From an uncultured Spirochaetia bacterium (lineage in GTDB: Bacteria > Spirochaetota > Spirochaetia > SZUA-6 > Bin103): a stretch of DNA of 64,000 nt. Shown one piece after another: positions 51,908 to 61,709 of this stretch. The DNA is taken from assembly GCA_958296075.1 (NCBI GenBank), contig CATQHW010000002.1:620001-684000 (forward strand), given 5' to 3'. How positions within the stretch are numbered: position 1 is the first letter of the stretch; every line of letters starts with the position of its first letter. A program made the position numbers and the translations under genes. The notes below the pieces were generated by a model. It ran no database searches and had not been told where the DNA came from. It was given only the letters and a program-made list of their open reading frames with translations.

Positions 51908-52939
51908 ATGGTGCGGCGCGGGGGACCGTCGCTGACGACGCTGGCCGGGCGCTGGCGGGGCCGTTTCGCGACCAGCGCCGAGTGGCAGGCGGAGGTCGCG
52001 GGGCAGGCCGGCGTCAGGACGATCGGGCGGAGCGAGCAGGGCCGGCCGGTGCTGGGCGCCGTCATCGGCACCGGTCGCCGCCGCGCGACGCTGATCGGCG
52101 GCGCGCACGCGGACGAGCCGGTCGGTCCGGAGACCCTGCGCCTGCTGGTGCAGGCGGCCGTTCGGCGCGAGCCGGCTATCGAAGCGGTGCTGCGGCGGTG
52201 GCGGTTGTGGGTGGTCCCGCACGTGAACCCCGACGGCGAGCGGGCCAATCGCGCGTGGATCGAGCGATGGCCGTCGGCCACCGCCTTCCTGCGCCACGCG
52301 CTGCGCGAGCCGCCCGGACGCGATCTGGAGTTCGGGTTCCCGGCGATGCGGCCGGAGAACGCGGCGGTGACCGCGTTTCTGTCGGGCGCAGCCCCCGTGC
52401 GCCTGCACGCCAGCCTGCACGGCATGGCCTTCGCCGAAGGGGCCGCGCTGCTCATCGAGCGCGGCTGGGCGACCCGCACCGCGCCGCTGCGGCATGCGTT
52501 CCGCCGGGAGGCGGCCGCCTGCGGCGTCGGGCTGCACGACGAAGATCGCCGCGGCGACAAGGGGTTCCACTACCTGGGCGCGGGATTCGCCACCACGCCG
52601 ACCGGCGCGGCCATGCGCGCCCACTTCCGGGCGGCGGGCGATCCCGACACCGCCGCGCTGTTCCACGACAGCTCGATGGAGCAGGCCGCCCGCACGGCGC
52701 CGGCGCCGGCGGCCCCGCTGTGCCTGGTCACCGAGGCGCCGTTGTTCCGGTTGGCGGCGGGCGGTTACGCGGCGTTGCGCGCGCGGCTGCCGGCGTTGAC
52801 GATGCGGGCGCAGCGCGGCCTGCCGGTGGCGGGCGATCTGGCGCGCTTCGGCGTCGAGCCGGTCGACCCGCGCGCGGCTATCCGACTGCAGCTCCGCGCG
52901 ATGGAGCTTGGCTTGGCCGCCGTGCGGGCCGCCGGATAG
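51908..52939 (+). CDS. M14-type zinc carboxypeptidase / deacylase-like protein
   Basis: 343 residues. The metal site reads GGAHADEPVGPETLRLL (HxxE) with the third ligand in HASLHG. VVPHVNPDGERANRAW is the peptide-binding strip of M14 enzymes, and VTEAPLF holds the catalytic Glu. Relatives include succinylglutamate desuccinylases and small-peptide carboxypeptidases; the substrate is uncertain. There is no signal peptide, so it acts in the cytoplasm. It is convergent with the Ldh-family gene. Confidence 0.8.
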   Translation: MVRRGGPSLTTLAGRWRGRFATSAEWQAEVAGQAGVRTIGRSEQGRPVLGAVIGTGRRRATLIGGAHADEPVGPETLRLLVQAAVRREPAIEAVLRRWRLWVVPHVNPDGERANRAWIERWPSATAFLRHALREPPGRDLEFGFPAMRPENAAVTAFLSGAAPVRLHASLHGMAFAEGAALLIERGWATRTAPLRHAFRREAAACGVGLHDEDRRGDKGFHYLGAGFATTPTGAAMRAHFRAAGDPDTAALFHDSSMEQAARTAPAPAAPLCLVTEAPLFRLAAGGYAALRARLPALTMRAQRGLPVAGDLARFGVEPVDPRAAIRLQLRAMELGLAAVRAAG

Positions 52940-52959
52940 CCGCGCGCGGATTCGTGGCG

Positions 52960-54036
52960 CTACGGGGGACGCGGCTCCTCCGCCGGCTCGGGCACGCAGG
53001 CAGGAGCGTTCACCCCACGCGCGGCGGCAGCCTCGGTCAGGGCGCGCCAGGTAGCGGCGTCGATCGGGACGCCGCTCCGCTCGTAGTCGGCCGCGGCGCG
53101 CCGCTCCGGGTCACCCGGCACCATGACCGCCTCCACGCCGGGCGCGGGCGCCGCATTGCGGATCATCTCGGCGTGCGCCGCGACGCCGGCCAGGACGTCA
53201 GCCAGCGAGCGCAGGCGGCCGGCGTCGATCACGATGAACAACACCCCGTTGCCCGACACCAGACCGGGCAGGGCGCGGGTGCCGTTGCCGGCCAGGACGC
53301 CGCCCAGCAGGTCGGCGACGACGGCCAGCGCCGAGCCCTTGTGGGCGCCGAACGTCAGCAACGGCCCGCCCGTGTAATGGTCGCCTGGATCGGTGGTCGG
53401 CTCGCCGGCGTCGTTCAGCAGCCATCCCAACGGTATCGATTCACCCTTGTGCAGCGCGACCCGCAGCTTGCCTTCCGCCACGACGCTGGTGGCGAAGTCG
53501 CAGATGACCGTCCGGCCGTCCGCGGACGGGATGGCGGCGGCGAACGGATTGGTGCCGAACAGCGGCTCCTTGCTGCCGAACGGGGCGACGCGGCCGGCGG
53601 CGCCGGTGGCCGTGCAGAAGCCCAGGCCGATCATCCCGGCCTCCGCAGCCAGCTCCACGTAGTCGCCCAGCCGCCCGACGTGGGCGGAGCGGAACAGCCC
53701 GACGCTCGCTACCCCGTGCTCGCGAGCCTTTCGGATAGCGACGTCGATGGCGAACCGGCCGGCGACCTGTCCGAAGCAGTCATGCGCGTCGACGCGGGCA
53801 GTGGCGCCGTCATCGCCGACCAACTCCGGCCGCGCGCGGAGGTCGATCGAGCCCTGATCTATCGCCTCCAGGTACGCCGCGGTGCGAATGACCCCGTGCG
53901 ATGCGTGCCCGGCCAGGTCGGCCGCCACCAGCGCGCCGGCGACGCACCCGGCATCCTCGTCGGTGGCTCCGGCGGCCCGGAACGTCGCGGCGACGAATCG
54001 CGTCAGGTCGCGGGCGGCGACGCGCACCGGCGGCAT
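52960..54036 (-). CDS. Ldh/malate dehydrogenase-family NAD(P) oxidoreductase
   Basis: 358 residues of the LDH2/MDH fold (YlbC/ComC type), which reduces 2-oxo acids or imines. Recognised by FVAATFRAAGATDEDAGCVA, DLAGHASHGVIRT, FRSAHVGRLGDYVELAAEAG, FGTNPFAAAIPSADG and GGPLLTFGAHKGSALAVVAD. The catalytic His lies in ASHGVIR or SAHVGR. It starts five bases after the acyl-CoA synthetase gene ends and is co-directional, so probably co-transcribed. The substrate is unknown. Confidence 0.88.
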   Translation of the reverse strand: MPPVRVAARDLTRFVAATFRAAGATDEDAGCVAGALVAADLAGHASHGVIRTAAYLEAIDQGSIDLRARPELVGDDGATARVDAHDCFGQVAGRFAIDVAIRKAREHGVASVGLFRSAHVGRLGDYVELAAEAGMIGLGFCTATGAAGRVAPFGSKEPLFGTNPFAAAIPSADGRTVICDFATSVVAEGKLRVALHKGESIPLGWLLNDAGEPTTDPGDHYTGGPLLTFGAHKGSALAVVADLLGGVLAGNGTRALPGLVSGNGVLFIVIDAGRLRSLADVLAGVAAHAEMIRNAAPAPGVEAVMVPGDPERRAAADYERSGVPIDAATWRALTEAAAARGVNAPACVPEPAEEPRPP

Positions 54037-54041
54037 GGCGG

Positions 54042-55949
54042 TCAGGCGAACAGCCGCGCGATCTGCTCGGCGTACAGCTCGGCCACGGCGGCGCGCTTGA
54101 CCTCCTGCTTGTGCGACAGCTCGCGGCCGACCTCGAACGGGCGGTGCAGCAGATGGACGCGGGAGATGCGTTCGAACGGCTTGAAGCCGTTGGCGGCGTT
54201 GACGCGGGCGTAGACTTCGGTGCGGATGAGCGCCCGGATTCGCGGGTGCTCGCCGAGCGCCCGCAGATCGCCGTCGATGCCGGCCGCCGCGGCGTGTTCG
54301 GCGACCGCCTCCTCGTTCAGCACGACCAGCGCCGCCAGCGATCGTTGATCCTGGCCTACCACCACGGCGCGGTCCACGTACCGCGACTCCTGCATGCGCT
54401 CCTCGATCGGCAGCGGCTCCACGTTCTCGCCGCCGAGCAGGACGATGGTGTCCTTGGCGCGGCCGCGGATGATCAGGTCGCCGCCGATCGTCGTCATGCC
54501 CAGGTCGCCGGTGTCGAGCCAGCCGTCGCGCAGGACCGCCTCGGTCAGGTCGGGCCGCTTGAAGTAGCCGTCCATCACCTGCGGGCCGCGCACGTGCACG
54601 ACGCCGAGCTGCCCCGGTCCCAGGGTGCGCCCCTGGTCGTCGACGATGCGCAGCCCGGTGCCCGGCAGCAGCCGCCCAACGGTGCCCGACACCGGCGCGG
54701 TTTCCGGCCGGATCGCCACCCCCGGCGCCGTTTCGGTCAGGCCGTACGCGTTCAGCAGCAGCACCCCGGCGGCGGCGAAGAACTCGTCCACGTAGTCGGG
54801 GAGGGCGCCGCCGCCCGAGATGGCGCCGCGGAAGCGGCCGCCGAGCCGCGCCTTGATCTTCGCGAACACCAGCGCGCCGCCCAGCGCCCGCAGCGGATAG
54901 AGCAGCAGGAACGGGGCCAGACCGCCGAGCAGCTCGGACGGCCGCGAGCGGGGCTGCAGATGGGCGACGAGTCCGTGCACGCGCGCGCGGGCCCGCGTGT
55001 GGGCGCCGCCGGCGGCGACGAACAGGCTGAACAACGCCTTCTTCACGCCGCCTTCGTGCTCAACGTTGCGGTACACGGCCGAGCGCACCGCGTCCCAGAT
55101 GCGCGGCACCGACGCCATCCAGTGCGGGCGCACCGCCGCCATGTCGGCGATCAGGATGCTGCCGACCGGCTTGGAGTAGGCCAACGTGGTGGCGCTGGCG
55201 ATGGCGCAGTACTCGAAGATGCGCTCGAAGGAGTGCCACACCGGCAGGACGCTGAGCCATATCTGACCCGGCTCGATCGCCAGAAACTCCGGGATGCAGC
55301 CGGTCTGAAACACGAAGTTGCGGTGCGACAGCACCACGCCCTTGGGCTCTCCGGTCGTCCCGGACGTGAAGATGATGGTGGCGACGTCGCCGGCGGCGCC
55401 CTGCGCGCAGCGCCGCCGATAGAAGTCGGGCTGCAACTCGGTCACGGCGCGCCCGGCCTGGAGCACATCCGCGTAGGGGATCACCGCCATCCCGTCGCGC
55501 TCGTCCTGCGGCGGGCCGTCCGGGTCGATCACGACGATGGTCCGCAGGTGCGGCAGGTCGGCGCGCACGGAGAGGACCTTGTCGAGTTGCGCGCCGTCCT
55601 CCACCAGGCACACGGCCGACTCGACCTGCGCCAGGATGAAGCGGAACTCCTCGGCCGTGCTGTCCGAGCCGCGCGGCACATCGGCGGCGCCCAGGCCCAG
55701 GATCGCCAAGTCGGCGACCAGCCACTCCCTGCGGTTGTCGGCCAGCAGGCCGACGCGGTCGCCCGGGCGCACGCCCAACTCCGCAAGGCCGGCGGCCAGA
55801 TCGCCGACCTCGGCGTACAGCTCCGAGTAGGAGGTGGGTTGGAATCGGCCGTGCGCGTCCTTGCTGAGCTGCGCCGTGGTCAGGCCGTGGTCGCGGCAGA
55901 CGCGGGCGAACAGCTTGGGAAGCGTATCCTCGGCTGCAGCAGCGGCCAT
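54042..55949 (-). CDS. Long-chain acyl-CoA synthetase (AMP-forming)
   Basis: 635 residues. P-loop-like adenylation motif IIFTSGTTGEPKGVVLSH, then AYGLTETAPGVA, GWLDTGDLG, and IIRGRAKDTIVLLGGENVEP with a final KRAAVAELYAEQI; the A10 lysine is likely in SHKQEVKR. HSFERIFEY and the FLLLYPLRALGG insertion are typical of the FadD15-like long-chain subgroup. Cytoplasmic or membrane-peripheral. The start is ATG 55949; the frame remains open upstream but over the promoter region of a divergent gene. Confidence 0.9.
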   Translation of the reverse strand: MAAAAAEDTLPKLFARVCRDHGLTTAQLSKDAHGRFQPTSYSELYAEVGDLAAGLAELGVRPGDRVGLLADNRREWLVADLAILGLGAADVPRGSDSTAEEFRFILAQVESAVCLVEDGAQLDKVLSVRADLPHLRTIVVIDPDGPPQDERDGMAVIPYADVLQAGRAVTELQPDFYRRRCAQGAAGDVATIIFTSGTTGEPKGVVLSHRNFVFQTGCIPEFLAIEPGQIWLSVLPVWHSFERIFEYCAIASATTLAYSKPVGSILIADMAAVRPHWMASVPRIWDAVRSAVYRNVEHEGGVKKALFSLFVAAGGAHTRARARVHGLVAHLQPRSRPSELLGGLAPFLLLYPLRALGGALVFAKIKARLGGRFRGAISGGGALPDYVDEFFAAAGVLLLNAYGLTETAPGVAIRPETAPVSGTVGRLLPGTGLRIVDDQGRTLGPGQLGVVHVRGPQVMDGYFKRPDLTEAVLRDGWLDTGDLGMTTIGGDLIIRGRAKDTIVLLGGENVEPLPIEERMQESRYVDRAVVVGQDQRSLAALVVLNEEAVAEHAAAAGIDGDLRALGEHPRIRALIRTEVYARVNAANGFKPFERISRVHLLHRPFEVGRELSHKQEVKRAAVAELYAEQIARLFA

Positions 55950-56042
55950 CCATGCGGACGGTAGCGACCGGCCGCTCCGATTGTCAATTTCGCGGACGGA
56001 TCGCGGCCGAATCTGCCGAAGATATAGGAGGGGAGCAGAACC

Positions 56043-57149
56043 GTGAAAATCACCGATGTCGAGGTGCGCTGCTACGCGTGGCCGCGTCCCGTGCCGATCA
56101 GCAACGGCAAGTACACCTATACCGACGTGACCTTCACGCCGGTGCTGATTCACACCGACGAGGGCATCACCGGCGTGGGCTGGACCGGGGGCACCGCCGC
56201 CGGCCGCCCGGGCGCCATCGCCGAGGCGCTGGTCGGGCACTTCAAGACGGCGCTCGTCGGCAGCGATCCCTTTACCTACCGGCGGTTGTGGGACGCCATG
56301 TGGGAGCCCAAGATCGTCGGCCGGCGCGGCATGTCGACGCAGGTGATCAGCGCGCTCGACGTCGCGCTGTGGGACCTGATCGGCAAGGCGACCGGCCGTT
56401 CGATCCACCATCTGCTCGGCGGCTACCGCGATCGTATTCCCGCCTACATCGCCGGCGGCTACTATGAGGAAGGCAAGGGGCTGCGCGAGTTGGCGCAGGA
56501 GATGGAGGAGAACCTGGAGCTCGGCGCGCGGGCGGTGAAAATGAAGGTCGGCGCGGTGCCGATCCCGGAAGACATCGAGCGCGTGCGCGTGGTGCGCGAG
56601 GCGATCGGGCCGGACATCTCCCTGCTGGTCGACGCCAACAACGCCTATACCGCCTACCAGGCGATCGACTTCGCGCGGCGCGTCGAGGAGTTCGACGTCT
56701 TCTGGTTCGAGGAGCCGGTGGCGCCCGACGACTACCGGGGGCATGCGCGCGTTGCGGCGGCCACCAGCATCCCGGTCGCGACCGGTGAGAACGAGTACAC
56801 CCGCTACGGCTTTCGCGATCTGATCGAACACGACGGCGCCGCCATCCTCAACACCGACGCGCAGATCGTCGGCGGCATCACGGAGTTCATGAACGTGGCG
56901 GCGCTGGCTGCGGCGCACGATCTGGCGATCGCCCCGCACGGCGCGCAGGAGATCCACATCCACTTGGTCGCGGCGGTGCAGGGCGGGCTGATCCTGGAGT
57001 ACTACCGCGAGACGATCGATCCCCTGCGCGGGCGGCTGTTCACGCCCAAGCTGACGCTCGATGACACGGGCCAGGTCGCGGTGCCCGATGCGCCGGGGCT
57101 GGGCATCGAAATCGACTTCGCGCTGCTGGCCGAGCACCGCGTTGCCTGA
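56043..57149 (+). CDS. Enolase-superfamily enzyme (mandelate racemase subgroup)
   Basis: 368 residues. K166-M-K168 provides the KxK base pair, metal ligands are D197, E223 and E249, with D272 and the general acid H299 in APHG. This full MR set suits a racemase or acid-sugar dehydratase; MMGIxx-like substrate loops are not informative here. The GTG start at 56043 has GGAGGGG ahead. Divergent from the acyl-CoA synthetase gene and 27 bases before the OmpA/Ig-repeat gene. Confidence 0.9.
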   Translation: MKITDVEVRCYAWPRPVPISNGKYTYTDVTFTPVLIHTDEGITGVGWTGGTAAGRPGAIAEALVGHFKTALVGSDPFTYRRLWDAMWEPKIVGRRGMSTQVISALDVALWDLIGKATGRSIHHLLGGYRDRIPAYIAGGYYEEGKGLRELAQEMEENLELGARAVKMKVGAVPIPEDIERVRVVREAIGPDISLLVDANNAYTAYQAIDFARRVEEFDVFWFEEPVAPDDYRGHARVAAATSIPVATGENEYTRYGFRDLIEHDGAAILNTDAQIVGGITEFMNVAALAAAHDLAIAPHGAQEIHIHLVAAVQGGLILEYYRETIDPLRGRLFTPKLTLDDTGQVAVPDAPGLGIEIDFALLAEHRVA

Positions 57150-57176
57150 GCGGCGCCGGCGATAGCGCAGACCGAG

Positions 57177-60100
57177 ATGCCCCGGGACGCGGCACCGACG
57201 GCAACGGCCGGCCGGGCCCGGTCGCGCCCGCGCGTTCGCCGGCGCGCGGCGCGGCCGATGCGGGGTCTGGTATCGGCTGCGCTGCTGTGGTGCGCGGCCG
57301 GCTGGTCGGCGGCGCTGGGCGGTGAGGAACAGCCCCCTCCTGCCGTGTCGGTGAACGCGGACGTCCCGCACATCTCGCCGGCCAGCTCACCGGGGGTGCG
57401 GGACGCTGCCAATCTGGTTTCCGCAGTCGAAATCCAGCAGGCCGGCGGCGTGGAGAAAGCGTACCGCCTGGTGATCAGGGACGACGGCGGGCACCCGGTC
57501 CGCACCATCGCCGGCGACGACGGAGAGCCGGTCCCCGGCTTGTTCACGCGGCTGCTGATCGACGTCGGTCTGCAGGAGCGCACGTCCGTCGAGGTGCCGG
57601 CGTCGTTTCCCTGGGACGGCCGCGGCGACGACGGCGCTCTGGTCCCGGACGGCATCTACCGCTACGTCCTGGAGATCACCGACGATTACGGCAACCGCGG
57701 CGCCTCCGAGCCGCGGCAGATCATGGTGGACAACACGCCGCCGGCGATCACGGTCAGCCCGGAGTACCGGGTCTTCTCCCCGGACGGCGACGGCAGCAGG
57801 GACGACCTGCCGGTCCTGCAGTCCGGGTCGAGCGAGGTGCGCTGGGTCGGCCGGTTTCTCGACGCCGCAGGGAACGTGGTCCGCACGTTCCGCTGGACCG
57901 ACGGCCGCCCGGTCGACTTCCGGTGGGACGGCCGGGACGAAGGCGGCGAGCCGTTGCCGGACGGGACCTACCGCTACCGCATCGGCGCCCGCGACCTGGC
58001 CGGCAACGACGCCGCGGTGACGGTCGACGAGATACGCATCGACACCGCCGTCCGGCGGATCGGCATCGACCTGGAGACGCCCGCCTTTTCGCCGAACGAA
58101 GACGGCATGCAGGACGAGATGCGGTTTCCGGTCACGGTCGACATGCCGGACAGCCTGGTGAACTGGCGGGCCGAGGTTCGCGATTCAGGCGGCCGGGTCA
58201 TGCGCACCATGACCGGACCGGCGCCGATGCCGCAGCGGCTCCGCTTCGACGGCCGCGACGACCGCGGCGAAGTGATCCCGGAGGCGGTCTACTCGCTGCT
58301 GCTGTCGGCGTTCTATGAGAACGGCAGCACGCGCTTCATCGAGTCGCCGCCGTTCCGGCTCGACGTCACCCCGCCGGATGCGTTCGTCAAGCTCCACTAC
58401 GATCGGTTCTCCCCCAACGGCGACGGCGTCCGCGACCTGTTGACGGCGACCCAGGAGGCATCCGGCGACGCATCCTGGCTGGTGACGATCGCGGATGAAC
58501 GCGGCGACCCGGTGTGGGCGCGGCACCTGGACGAGGTGAACGTCACCTTCGAATGGGACGGCCGGGATGACCGCGGCGAGCTGGTCGCCGACGGCAGCTA
58601 TACCTACGTCCTGTCGGCGCGCGACGGCGCCGGCAACGACTTCTCCTCCCGCCCGCTGGTCTTCACGATCGACACCCGCGAAACGCCGGTGGTCCTGCGG
58701 ACCGGCGGCACGCATTTTTCGCCGAACGGCGACGGCGCGCAGGACACGGTGGAGGTCGCCCCCGAGCTGACGGTCACCGACACCATCGAGTCGCTGCATC
58801 TCGAGATCGTCGACGCCGGCGGCAAGGTCTGGTACCGCGACCGGAGCCCGGCGGCCGGAGAGGCATTCGAGTGGACGGGCCTGGCCAACGACGGGCGCTC
58901 GTTCCCGGACGGCGAGTATACGGTGCGACTTTCGGTGCGCTACGCCAACGGCAACAGCGGCGAGGCCGAGGCCGGACCGATCGTGATCGACACCGAGTTC
59001 CCGACGATCGAGGCGAGCACGGACGATCTGTTGTTCTCTCCCGACGGCGACGGCAACAAGGACGAACTGCTCATCGCGCAGACGTCGAGCGCCGAGGAGC
59101 GGTGGGAGGCGCGCTTCCTGGACCAGGCCGGCGCGGCGGTCACCACGGCGAGCTGGCAGGGACAGGTCGCCGATTACCTCTGGGACGGCATGGGGGATCA
59201 GGGCACCCCCGTCGCGGACGGCACGTACCGGTACGAGGTGACGGCGACCGACGCGGCCGGCAACAGCATTACCGCGCGCCTACCCGGCATTCAGGTCGAC
59301 ACGCGGCCGACGGAGGCGAGCATCGACGTCGCGGAGGGCAATCGGGCCGGCGACCGGGCGAGCTTCTCGCCCAACGCGGACGGCGAGCGCGACGCGCTGT
59401 CGTTCACGCTGTCGGTAACGCCCGACGTACCGGTGGAGACCTGGGGCATCACGATCCTGGATGCTGACGACGCCCCGGTCCGCATCTTCGGCGGCGGCGG
59501 CGAACTGCCGGAGGAGCCGCGCTGGGACGGGCTCACTACCACCGGCCAGCCGGCGCCCGACGGCGAATACGGCGCGGTGTTCACCGTGGTCTACCGCAAG
59601 GGGGACGTGGTCGAGGACCGGCTGGCCGCGCCGATCATCCTCGACACGATCTACCCGGCGTTCGAGATCGAAGCCGGTTATCTGTTGTTCTCGCCCGACG
59701 GCGATGGGCGCCGCGACGTGATCGAGATCACCCATGCCGCCGAGGTCGAAGACGAGTGGCACGCGGAGCTGACCGCCGCCGACGGGACGATCGTCAGCGA
59801 GCGCACGGTGCGCGACGGCGTGCTGGAGGACTTGGCCTGGGACGGGACCGACGAGCAGGGGAACGTGGTGGCGGACGGCGAGTACCGCTATCGGGTGCGC
59901 GGCACCGACCTTGCCGGCAACGTGACCAGAGGCGAGCTGCCGCCGATCGTCGTGGACACCCGGGCGGGCGGTGCGTGGATGGAGGCGTCGGCCGCCGGTT
60001 TCTCCCCGAACGGCGACGGCGTGGAAGACGAAGTCTTCTACGAGCTGCGGGTCACCGAGGACATGGAACTGCGGTCGTGGGAGTTGACGATCGCCGGCGC

Positions 60101-61688
60101 GGCCGGCGATGCGGTGCGCACCTACGGCGGCGGTTCCAGCGCCATCTTTCCGGTACGTCTGCCCTGGGACGGCAGCGACGAAGACGGCGAGCGCGCGCAG
60201 GATGGGGAGTACGCGGCGACCTTCAGGGTCGAATACGTCAAGGGCGACGTGGGCGAGGCCGCCGGCGAGCCGGTGGCGCTCGACACGCAGCCGCCGGCGG
60301 TGCGGGTCGGGGCGGCGTATCTGCTGTTCTCCCCGGACGGCGACGGGCGCCGGGACACGATCACGCTGACTCACGAGGCGACGCCGGGGGACCGCTGGGA
60401 CGCGACGATCACCGCCGACGGCGACGGTTCCCTGGTAGTGCGGCGGTTGTGGGAAGCCGAGGGGCCGCTGCCCGACCTGGAGTGGGATGGCCGCACCGAT
60501 GAGGGCGTTGCGGCGCCGGACGGGACCTACACCTACCGGATTTCGAGCGTCGACGCCGGCGGCAACAGCGTCAGCGCCGTCCTGGAGGGGATACGGATCG
60601 ACACCGCTGCCACGGCCGCCGCGCTGACCCCGGACGGCGAATCCTTCTCGCCCAACGGCGACGGGGTTCGGGACACGATCGACATCCACGTCGCCGCCAC
60701 CACCGACGTGCCGATCGACCGCTGGGCGGTGTCGGTCTTCGACGGCGCCGGCCGGCCGGTCCGCGTGTTCGCCGGCGGACGGGGCGCGGATCCGCTGCCG
60801 GAGGTGATCGTCTGGGACGGCGCCGACGACGGCGGGGCCATCGTCCCGGACGGATTCTACCACGCCTCTCTGGGGATCGAGTACGCGAAGGGCAACGTCA
60901 GCGAAGCGGTCGGCGTCCCCTTTCTGGTCGACGCGTCGCCGCCGCAGGCGGCGGTCCGCACGGAACTGGACACGCCGTCGCTGCCGTTCTCCCCGGACGA
61001 GGATGGGGTGAACGATCATCTCATGATCTTCCTCGATGCTCGCGACGATGGCGGCATCGCCGCCTGGACGCTTGAGATCGTGGACCCGCAGGGAGCGGTG
61101 TTCGCCGCCACGAGCGGCAAAGGCGCCCCTCCCGCCTTCGGATGGGACGGCTTTTCCGTGGAAACCGGCGAGCTGGTCGAGGCGGCGGTCGACTATACGT
61201 TGCAGCTCGAGGTGACCGATCACGTCGGCAACCGGGCGACCGCCTCCGCGGTCGTGCCGATCGACGTCCTGGTGCTGAGGGCCGGAGACCGCCTGCGCAT
61301 CCGCCTGTCCGGCATCCACTTCGCGCCTGACACCGCCGATTACCAGCGGCTCGGCGACCCGGAGAAGACGCGCCGGAACCTGCGGACTCTGGACCGGCTT
61401 GCGGAGATACTGAGCCGCTACGCGACCTACAACATCCTGCTGGAGGGGCATGCGGTCTCCGTGCACTGGGACGATGCGGAGCGTGCCGGCCAGGAGCAGG
61501 AGGAGTCGCTGGTGCCGCTCTCCGCCGCCCGCGCCGAGGCGGTGCGCGATGCGCTGGTCGAGCGCGGGATTGGCGCGCACCGGATGACTGCCGCCGGGCT
61601 GGGCGGCGCGCATCCGGTCGTCCCGCATGGGGACCTGCGCAATCGCTGGAAGAACCGTCGCGTCGAGTTCTGGCTTATCCGGCAGTGA
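57177..61688 (+). CDS. Giant OmpA-family protein with FlgD-type Ig repeats
   Basis: Up to 1,503 residues. A signal peptide (GLVSAALLWCAAGWSAALG) follows an Arg-rich start; ATG 57258 would give a normal-length leader. Then come eleven FSPDGDG/FSPNGDG-type motifs about 100 residues apart, each followed by WDG-DD-G...DG-Y-Y and an AGN turn. They alternate between two types, one ending in ...D.AGN, the other in Y.KG.V. The last 130 residues form an OmpA-like peptidoglycan-binding domain (IRLSGIHFAP, then RVEFWLI). It is probably an outer-membrane- or cell-wall-attached stalk. Comparable proteins are frequent in spirochaetes. Confidence 0.9.
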   Translation: MPRDAAPTATAGRARSRPRVRRRAARPMRGLVSAALLWCAAGWSAALGGEEQPPPAVSVNADVPHISPASSPGVRDAANLVSAVEIQQAGGVEKAYRLVIRDDGGHPVRTIAGDDGEPVPGLFTRLLIDVGLQERTSVEVPASFPWDGRGDDGALVPDGIYRYVLEITDDYGNRGASEPRQIMVDNTPPAITVSPEYRVFSPDGDGSRDDLPVLQSGSSEVRWVGRFLDAAGNVVRTFRWTDGRPVDFRWDGRDEGGEPLPDGTYRYRIGARDLAGNDAAVTVDEIRIDTAVRRIGIDLETPAFSPNEDGMQDEMRFPVTVDMPDSLVNWRAEVRDSGGRVMRTMTGPAPMPQRLRFDGRDDRGEVIPEAVYSLLLSAFYENGSTRFIESPPFRLDVTPPDAFVKLHYDRFSPNGDGVRDLLTATQEASGDASWLVTIADERGDPVWARHLDEVNVTFEWDGRDDRGELVADGSYTYVLSARDGAGNDFSSRPLVFTIDTRETPVVLRTGGTHFSPNGDGAQDTVEVAPELTVTDTIESLHLEIVDAGGKVWYRDRSPAAGEAFEWTGLANDGRSFPDGEYTVRLSVRYANGNSGEAEAGPIVIDTEFPTIEASTDDLLFSPDGDGNKDELLIAQTSSAEERWEARFLDQAGAAVTTASWQGQVADYLWDGMGDQGTPVADGTYRYEVTATDAAGNSITARLPGIQVDTRPTEASIDVAEGNRAGDRASFSPNADGERDALSFTLSVTPDVPVETWGITILDADDAPVRIFGGGGELPEEPRWDGLTTTGQPAPDGEYGAVFTVVYRKGDVVEDRLAAPIILDTIYPAFEIEAGYLLFSPDGDGRRDVIEITHAAEVEDEWHAELTAADGTIVSERTVRDGVLEDLAWDGTDEQGNVVADGEYRYRVRGTDLAGNVTRGELPPIVVDTRAGGAWMEASAAGFSPNGDGVEDEVFYELRVTEDMELRSWELTIAGAAGDAVRTYGGGSSAIFPVRLPWDGSDEDGERAQDGEYAATFRVEYVKGDVGEAAGEPVALDTQPPAVRVGAAYLLFSPDGDGRRDTITLTHEATPGDRWDATITADGDGSLVVRRLWEAEGPLPDLEWDGRTDEGVAAPDGTYTYRISSVDAGGNSVSAVLEGIRIDTAATAAALTPDGESFSPNGDGVRDTIDIHVAATTDVPIDRWAVSVFDGAGRPVRVFAGGRGADPLPEVIVWDGADDGGAIVPDGFYHASLGIEYAKGNVSEAVGVPFLVDASPPQAAVRTELDTPSLPFSPDEDGVNDHLMIFLDARDDGGIAAWTLEIVDPQGAVFAATSGKGAPPAFGWDGFSVETGELVEAAVDYTLQLEVTDHVGNRATASAVVPIDVLVLRAGDRLRIRLSGIHFAPDTADYQRLGDPEKTRRNLRTLDRLAEILSRYATYNILLEGHAVSVHWDDAERAGQEQEESLVPLSAARAEAVRDALVERGIGAHRMTAAGLGGAHPVVPHGDLRNRWKNRRVEFWLIRQ
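57750..61050 (+). repeat. Eleven alternating Ig-like protein repeats
   Basis: Eleven FSP-x-(G/E/A)-DG calcium-loop-like motifs occur at about 57770, 58085, 58405, 58720, 59030, 59370, 59690, 60000, 60330, 60645 and 60990. Odd and even copies differ systematically: SPD copies are followed by W...D.AGN, SPN copies by Y.KG.V. The unit of duplication is therefore a pair of about 630 bases. Confidence 0.75.
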
Positions 61689-61709
61689 ACCGGCCGCGCG
61701 GATGACGGC

